A DNA stretch of 51,192 nucleotides from Clostridia bacterium (GTDB lineage: Bacteria; Bacillota; Clostridia; Christensenellales; Borkfalkiaceae). Location: positions 1-51,192 of the forward strand of contig CAAGAM010000039.1 of assembly GCA_900767815.1 (NCBI GenBank), written 5' to 3'. The position numbers were made by a program, and so were the translations under genes. Shown here piece by piece: positions 47,917 to 51,192 of the stretch (its first letter is position 1; each line of letters starts with the position of its first letter). The notes beneath the pieces are model-generated. The model saw only the letters and a program-made list of their open reading frames with translations, was not told the origin of the DNA and did no database searches.

Positions 47917-49203
47917 ATGAAATACGCGATTATAAACGGAAAAATTCTTAACGGGAAGAAAGATATGTCGGCAGAGGAAGGCTTATGCGTCCTTGTGGAC
48001 GGCGAAAAAATAAGCAAAATTCTGCCTTTACGCGAAGCGAATACGGAAGGGTATAAAATTATCGATTTAAACGGTAAATACCTTATGCCCGGGCTTATCA
48101 ACATGCACGTTCATCTTGCGGGCAACGGAAAACCTCAGAAAAAACAGCGCGACAACGAAAAACTCGTAAAAACAATCATGAGTACCGCGCTTACGCGCTC
48201 GATTGCTTATAAAATGGTTTCGGGCTTTGCAAAAACTGAACTTATGAGCGGCGTTACCACGATACGCACCGTCGGCGGACTTGCCGATTTCGACACAAAG
48301 CTCCGCGACGATATTTTAAAAGGCAAAAAAGCAGGTCCGCGTATCATTGCCGCAAATCAGGGGATTTCCGTCCCCGGCGGGCATATGGCGGGTTCTGTCG
48401 CAATTGCGGCGAGGAGTGTCGACGAGGCTCTCGAAATATTGGGAAAAGGCAAATCCGAGGGCATAGATATAGTGAAGTTGATGATTACGGGCGGCGTTCT
48501 GGACGCGAAAGAAAAAGGCGTCCCGGGCGAACTGAAAATGCCTCCCGAAACGGTTAAAGCGATATGCGAAAAAGCTCATGCGGAAGGGTATAAGGTTGCG
48601 GCTCACGTCGAATCGACCGAGGGAGTTAAGGTTGCGCTCGAAAACGGAGTGGACTCTATAGAGCACGGCGCAAAACCCACGGGCGAAATAATAGAATTGT
48701 TTAAAAAACGTCATGCGTTTTTGTGTACCACAATCTCTCCCGCACTTCCTTACGCCCTTTTCGACAGGTCGGTTTCAAACGCGTCCGACATCGAAAAATA
48801 TAACGGCAAAATCGTTTTCGAAGGAATAACAGAGTGCGCTAAAGCGGCAATCGAAAACGACATCCCGGTAGTCTTCGGAAACGACGTCGGCTGCCCGTGG
48901 ATAACGCAGTACGATTTCTGGCGCGAATTGTATTATTTTCATAAATACGTCGGCGTAACCAACGCTTTTGCATTATATTCCGCAACGAGTCTCGGCGCGG
49001 AAATGGCGGGCATAGGAAGCGAAACGGGAACGATCGAAGAGGGAAAGTTTGCCGATATGATAGTAACCGCAAAAAATCCCCTCGACGATTTAAGAGCCTT
49101 GCGCCGTATAGAAACGGTAATAGCGCGCGGAAAGGTTTACGATAAGCCGAAGGTGAAAATCAATAAGCGGGTAGAGCGCGAACTCGATAAATATCTCGTT
49201 TAA
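47917..49203 (+). CDS. Metal-dependent amidohydrolase (imidazolonepropionase/prolidase-like)
   Basis: A 428-residue amidohydrolase-superfamily enzyme. GKYLMPGLINMHVHLAGNGK supplies the HxH metal pair, SGVTTIRTVGGLADFDTKLR follows, then HMAGSVAIAARS, VDIVKLMITGGVLDAKEKG with the carbamylated-Lys position, AAHVESTEGVKVALENGVDS and FGNDVGCPW with the catalytic Asp. It resembles Xaa-Pro dipeptidase/imidazolonepropionase relatives of gut Clostridia; the substrate is unknown. No ribosome binding site precedes the ATG, and the promoter leaves essentially no 5' leader. The stop codon lies in the first of three 13-bp repeats. Confidence 0.9.
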   Translation: MKYAIINGKILNGKKDMSAEEGLCVLVDGEKISKILPLREANTEGYKIIDLNGKYLMPGLINMHVHLAGNGKPQKKQRDNEKLVKTIMSTALTRSIAYKMVSGFAKTELMSGVTTIRTVGGLADFDTKLRDDILKGKKAGPRIIAANQGISVPGGHMAGSVAIAARSVDEALEILGKGKSEGIDIVKLMITGGVLDAKEKGVPGELKMPPETVKAICEKAHAEGYKVAAHVESTEGVKVALENGVDSIEHGAKPTGEIIELFKKRHAFLCTTISPALPYALFDRSVSNASDIEKYNGKIVFEGITECAKAAIENDIPVVFGNDVGCPWITQYDFWRELYYFHKYVGVTNAFALYSATSLGAEMAGIGSETGTIEEGKFADMIVTAKNPLDDLRALRRIETVIARGKVYDKPKVKINKRVERELDKYLV

Positions 49204-49230
49204 TTATCTCGGTTAATTATCTCGTTTAAT
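49192..49230 (+). repeat. Three tandem 13-bp repeats across the amidohydrolase stop codon
   Basis: TATCTCGTTTAAT (49192), TATCTCGGTTAAT (49205) and TATCTCGTTTAAT (49218) lie head to tail. The TAA of the first unit is the stop codon. Confidence 0.85.
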
Positions 49231-49484
49231 CGGGAGAAGCGGGTTATTTGCTCAGGGTTGTCGGATAGCCTTATGCGCTTAATCCCGAACCTGCCAAAAC
49301 GCCGATATTTTCGCGCTTTATGCCGAATTCGTTCGTGTGTATCCAAAGGTATGAACACAGTCGCCTTCGACGGAAATTATCGGAAATTGCGGCGTAAGAC
49401 CGGATTAAAACGCAATCGCTTGCGGCTGCCGGATAAGGCGATTCGGAAAAAATAAATTATTTTCGGTTTTAAGCCGTAAAATTC
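49231..49484. other. Intergenic stretch without a supportable gene
   Basis: A 65-residue frame at 49258-49455 begins with TTG, lacks a ribosome binding site and is Arg/Lys-rich in a way expected of non-coding DNA here. No clear repeats or hairpins apart from short G/C-rich stems. Confidence 0.5.
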
Positions 49485-49513
49485 TTGACCGAACAAAAAA
49501 AATATGTTAAAAT
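49485..49513 (+). promoter_or_regulatory. Promoter of tRNA-Ser
   Basis: TTGACC (49485-49490), a 17-bp spacer and TAAAAT (49508-49513). Confidence 0.75.
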
Positions 49514-49569
49514 ATACAGGCAATTAAAGGAGCGTAACGATTCGTTGCGCGAATAATTCGGTCATACAC

Positions 49570-49663
49570 GGAGAAATACCCAAGAGGCCGAAGGGGCTCC
49601 CCTGCTAAGGGAGTAGTATGGCTTTAAACCGTAGCGAGGGTTCAAATCCCTCTTTCTCCGCCA
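49570..49663 (+). tRNA. tRNA-Ser (GCU)
   Basis: GGAGAAA (49570-49576) pairs with TTTCTCC (49653-49659); discriminator G and an encoded CCA follow. The anticodon stem CTCCC/GGGAG encloses CTGCTAA, giving anticodon GCT at 49604-49606, which reads AGC and AGU. A long variable arm and the T-loop GGTTCAAATCC complete a class II tRNA. It is a single tRNA gene with its own promoter and terminator. Confidence 0.96.
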
Positions 49664-49666
49664 AAC

Positions 49667-49698
49667 AAAAAAGAGCACCGCAAGGTGTTCTTTTTTTC
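49667..49698 (+). terminator. Terminator of tRNA-Ser
   Basis: AAAAGAGCACC and GGTGTTCTTTT pair (one G-U) around GCAA and are followed by TTT. Confidence 0.85.
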
Positions 49699-49791
49699 AC
49701 AAGAACCGCCCCTGACCGAGTCAGCAGGCGAAATTTTATTGAAGAGGTTTATATTATCATTATAAGAGTGCAAGTACTTAAGGAGTAATTA

Positions 49792-50640
49792 ATGGCAATC
49801 AAACTTAATGACATTTTACATTTAACCGAAGAAGAAATAAGCAACAGTCGCATCGAGTTGAATATGATCGCAGGGCAAGGAGGCGAAGCGTTCATTGACC
49901 GCTGGTTGCGCCTGAGCCCCGATGAAAAAGAGTGTGGTATCAATGCTTGCTGCTATTGGGGTTGGTATGGCAACAAGAGAAACTTTACGCCCGGACAATG
50001 GGTATTTAGTTTTTTAAAAATGACACATGACGAATGGCTTTTTATTTCTGCAGCAAAAATACTTGAAGTACCGGAAAACAGTCGAGCAAAGGTGCAAATT
50101 CTTGAGCAATATAAGAGCATGTTCGGACGGCTTATCATCAAGCACAACAAGGGACAAGCATTTGCAAGATATGTATTTAACCTAAGAGAAAGAATAAACG
50201 ACTGTGATGTAAAAGAGATTTTACCGTGCTTGTATACAGGTGAAAAATTTGAAGGGTACGACAAAGTATGTCTTCCGTACCACAGATTAAGACAGGTATT
50301 TCGCGGCGAAATAATGCCAACATATTATGAGGCACTGAAGAAAATAACAGGGGTTTATTGCCTCACAGACACGAACACGGGCAAACTATACATCGGTTCT
50401 GCAACAGGTAGTAACGGCGTAGCTCAACGCTGGGGGAATTACCTTGATTCTAAGCATGGGGGAAACGCCAAACTGAGAGAATTGTATAAAGAAAAAGGTG
50501 ACGAATACTTTGAGAAATACTTCACATATACCCTATTGGAATACTTCGGCTTATCCTATGACCCGGAGCGGGTAAAGGAACGCGAACAGTATTGGAAACA
50601 TTGCTTCGACACCATACAACATGGATACAACGATAACTGA
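49792..50640 (+). CDS. GIY-YIG nuclease-domain protein next to a tRNA gene
   Basis: A 282-residue protein starting after AAGGAGTAATT. The first ~185 residues are an uncharacterised domain (EEISNSRIELNMIAGQGGEA, CYWGWYGNKRNFTPGQWVFS). The C-terminal ~95 residues are a GIY-YIG nuclease: ITGVYCLTDTNTGKLYIGSA (Y at about 189 and 200), the Arg in AQRWGNYL and the metal-binding Glu in RVKEREQYW. Such fusions act as restriction-type or mobile-element nucleases. Base use is less rich in TCG/GCG than in the surrounding genes, and the position right after tRNA-Ser is typical of acquired genes. Confidence 0.8.
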   Translation: MAIKLNDILHLTEEEISNSRIELNMIAGQGGEAFIDRWLRLSPDEKECGINACCYWGWYGNKRNFTPGQWVFSFLKMTHDEWLFISAAKILEVPENSRAKVQILEQYKSMFGRLIIKHNKGQAFARYVFNLRERINDCDVKEILPCLYTGEKFEGYDKVCLPYHRLRQVFRGEIMPTYYEALKKITGVYCLTDTNTGKLYIGSATGSNGVAQRWGNYLDSKHGGNAKLRELYKEKGDEYFEKYFTYTLLEYFGLSYDPERVKEREQYWKHCFDTIQHGYNDN

Positions 50641-51054
50641 AAATACATAAATATGACATAATAAATATTGCGTTTATAAAACGAAATAGTCTAATGCAAT
50701 AATAATTCGATTTACGTTACTAACGCTCCGCCAAGAGGGAATAATACGAACTATGAAGGAAATTCACGGTTCGTATTATTTTTTACGCAAGAATATTTCG
50801 GCGTTATCGTTCGCAGAATTCCGCGATTTTAAAGAGATTTTACGCTAAACCGATATCGCCGCCGTCAGACTTGCATGCAACAAAAACGCCGATATTTTTG
50901 ATGATTTGCTGCAAAGACGAGGATGGTAGTACCGTGTGTACATCGTCCGAGAATTTACAAAAAAGCGCATAAATAGCAGCGTTTTTGCAAGGTTCGTATT
51001 ATTCTTGTCCGGCATAGCACGGGCGGCGTTTTGACTTAAACGTTATATTAAACG
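50641..51054. other. Intergenic region with one terminator and decayed-looking sequence
   Basis: After the 50738 hairpin, no intact gene is visible on either strand. In one plus-strand frame FAEFRDFKEILR, then DIAAVRLACNKNADIFDDLL and YRVYIVREFTKKRINSS are separated by stops, which looks like a broken coding sequence. GGTTCGTATTATT occurs at both 50768 and 50991. Confidence 0.4.
50738..50784 (+). terminator. Terminator after the GIY-YIG gene
   Basis: AATAATACGAAC and GTTCGTATTATT form a perfect 12-bp stem around a TATGAAGGAAATTCACG loop and are followed by TTTT. Confidence 0.8.
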
Positions 51055-51192
51055 TTATATCTGCCGCTTAAAAAAGCCTTCGAGCGAAACGGGGTTTTTG
51101 CCCGCGGCGGGTATTTCGCCCGAAATTACTTTTAACGCCGCTTTTTGCGATTCCGCCGTATTCGAATAGGCGTTTACGTTCTCCTTTAAATA
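51055..51192 (-). CDS. C-terminal end of a probable family 3 glycoside hydrolase (partial)
   Basis: An open frame enters from the right edge and ends with TAA at 51055-51057. The 45 visible residues include NVNAYSNTAESQKAALKVIS, then GEIPAAGKNPVSL and a short basic end (FKRQI). This resembles the tail of GH3 beta-N-acetylhexosaminidases (NagZ/BglX type), where G-x-I/F-P-x-x-GK-x-PVS is conserved. Only the extreme C-terminus is present, so the call is tentative. Confidence 0.5.
   Translation of the reverse strand, partial: YLKENVNAYSNTAESQKAALKVISGEIPAAGKNPVSLEGFFKRQI

Noticed and set aside
49258..49455. 65-aa Arg/Lys-rich frame
   Set aside because: TTG start, no ribosome binding site, composition like non-coding DNA.
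50925..50957. T-box riboswitch (GGATGGTAGTACCGTG)
   Set aside because: Extra bases within the core, no specifier loop or stem I recognised, and no downstream plus-strand gene in the window.

Overview
The window looks like a chromosome segment of a low-to-moderate GC Bacillota (Clostridia), possibly a Christensenellales-type gut lineage. That placement is inference. It rests on a YlbJ-type sporulation membrane protein, the rpmE / yqhQ-prmC / prfA order, a type A RNase P RNA, AGGAGG-type ribosome binding sites, near-consensus sigma-A promoters (TTGACA, 17 bp, TATAAT) and a lysine riboswitch. Most of the window is housekeeping DNA. Its centre (about 12.0-26.35 kb) is an AT-richer mobile insert.

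Left chromosomal part (1-11.8 kb): the end of a coiled-coil membrane protein; a module bounded by long inverted repeats that holds an ArsR regulator and a divergent small membrane protein; three tandem 45-bp terminator-like units; class II aldolase (fba), mannose-6-phosphate isomerase (manA), lon-engB plus a small membrane gene, and a zinc-ribbon membrane protein. A lysine riboswitch with its terminator then precedes a fused binding-protein/permease and its ATPase, which together form a predicted lysine uptake system.

Mobile insert (about 12.0-26.35 kb): an IS30-family transposase, four small plus-strand genes, and then a long minus-strand block. Read in its own direction, the block holds a small possible ssDNA-binding protein; a hairpin-and-iteron region that looks like a rolling-circle origin; two HUH-Y proteins, the second carrying a P-loop helicase-like domain; basic small proteins; several secreted or membrane-anchored proteins, two of which share an extracellular domain; a 30-residue hydrophobic peptide; and a 744-residue membrane ATPase with a QRP motif and a degenerate Walker A. 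The layout fits an integrated filamentous-phage-like (inovirus/plectrovirus-like) element. No tyrosine or serine integrase is visible, so the IS30 enzyme may mobilise it. This is the most interesting part of the window.

Right chromosomal part (26.4-51.2 kb): rplU-rpmA (without the usual Prp protease gene between them), an OGG-type glycosylase, a large GH106-like protein, pyk, a zinc-site-degenerate dehydrogenase, and rpmE. Next come a YqhQ-PrmC fusion overlapping prfA, rnpB, maf, an MreB-like gene, queH, rsmD, coaD, ylbJ, rarA, a CpsC/CpsB pair, abrB - PLP lyase - DMT transporter, an amidohydrolase, tRNA-Ser(GCU) with a GIY-YIG gene beside it, and the 3' end of a probable GH3 enzyme. A 14-bp word, TATAAGTCGATTAA and near variants, recurs nine times in the chromosomal parts. 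I did not find it in the mobile insert.

All positions and motif matches were read by eye. No similarity search, covariance model or folding program was run.
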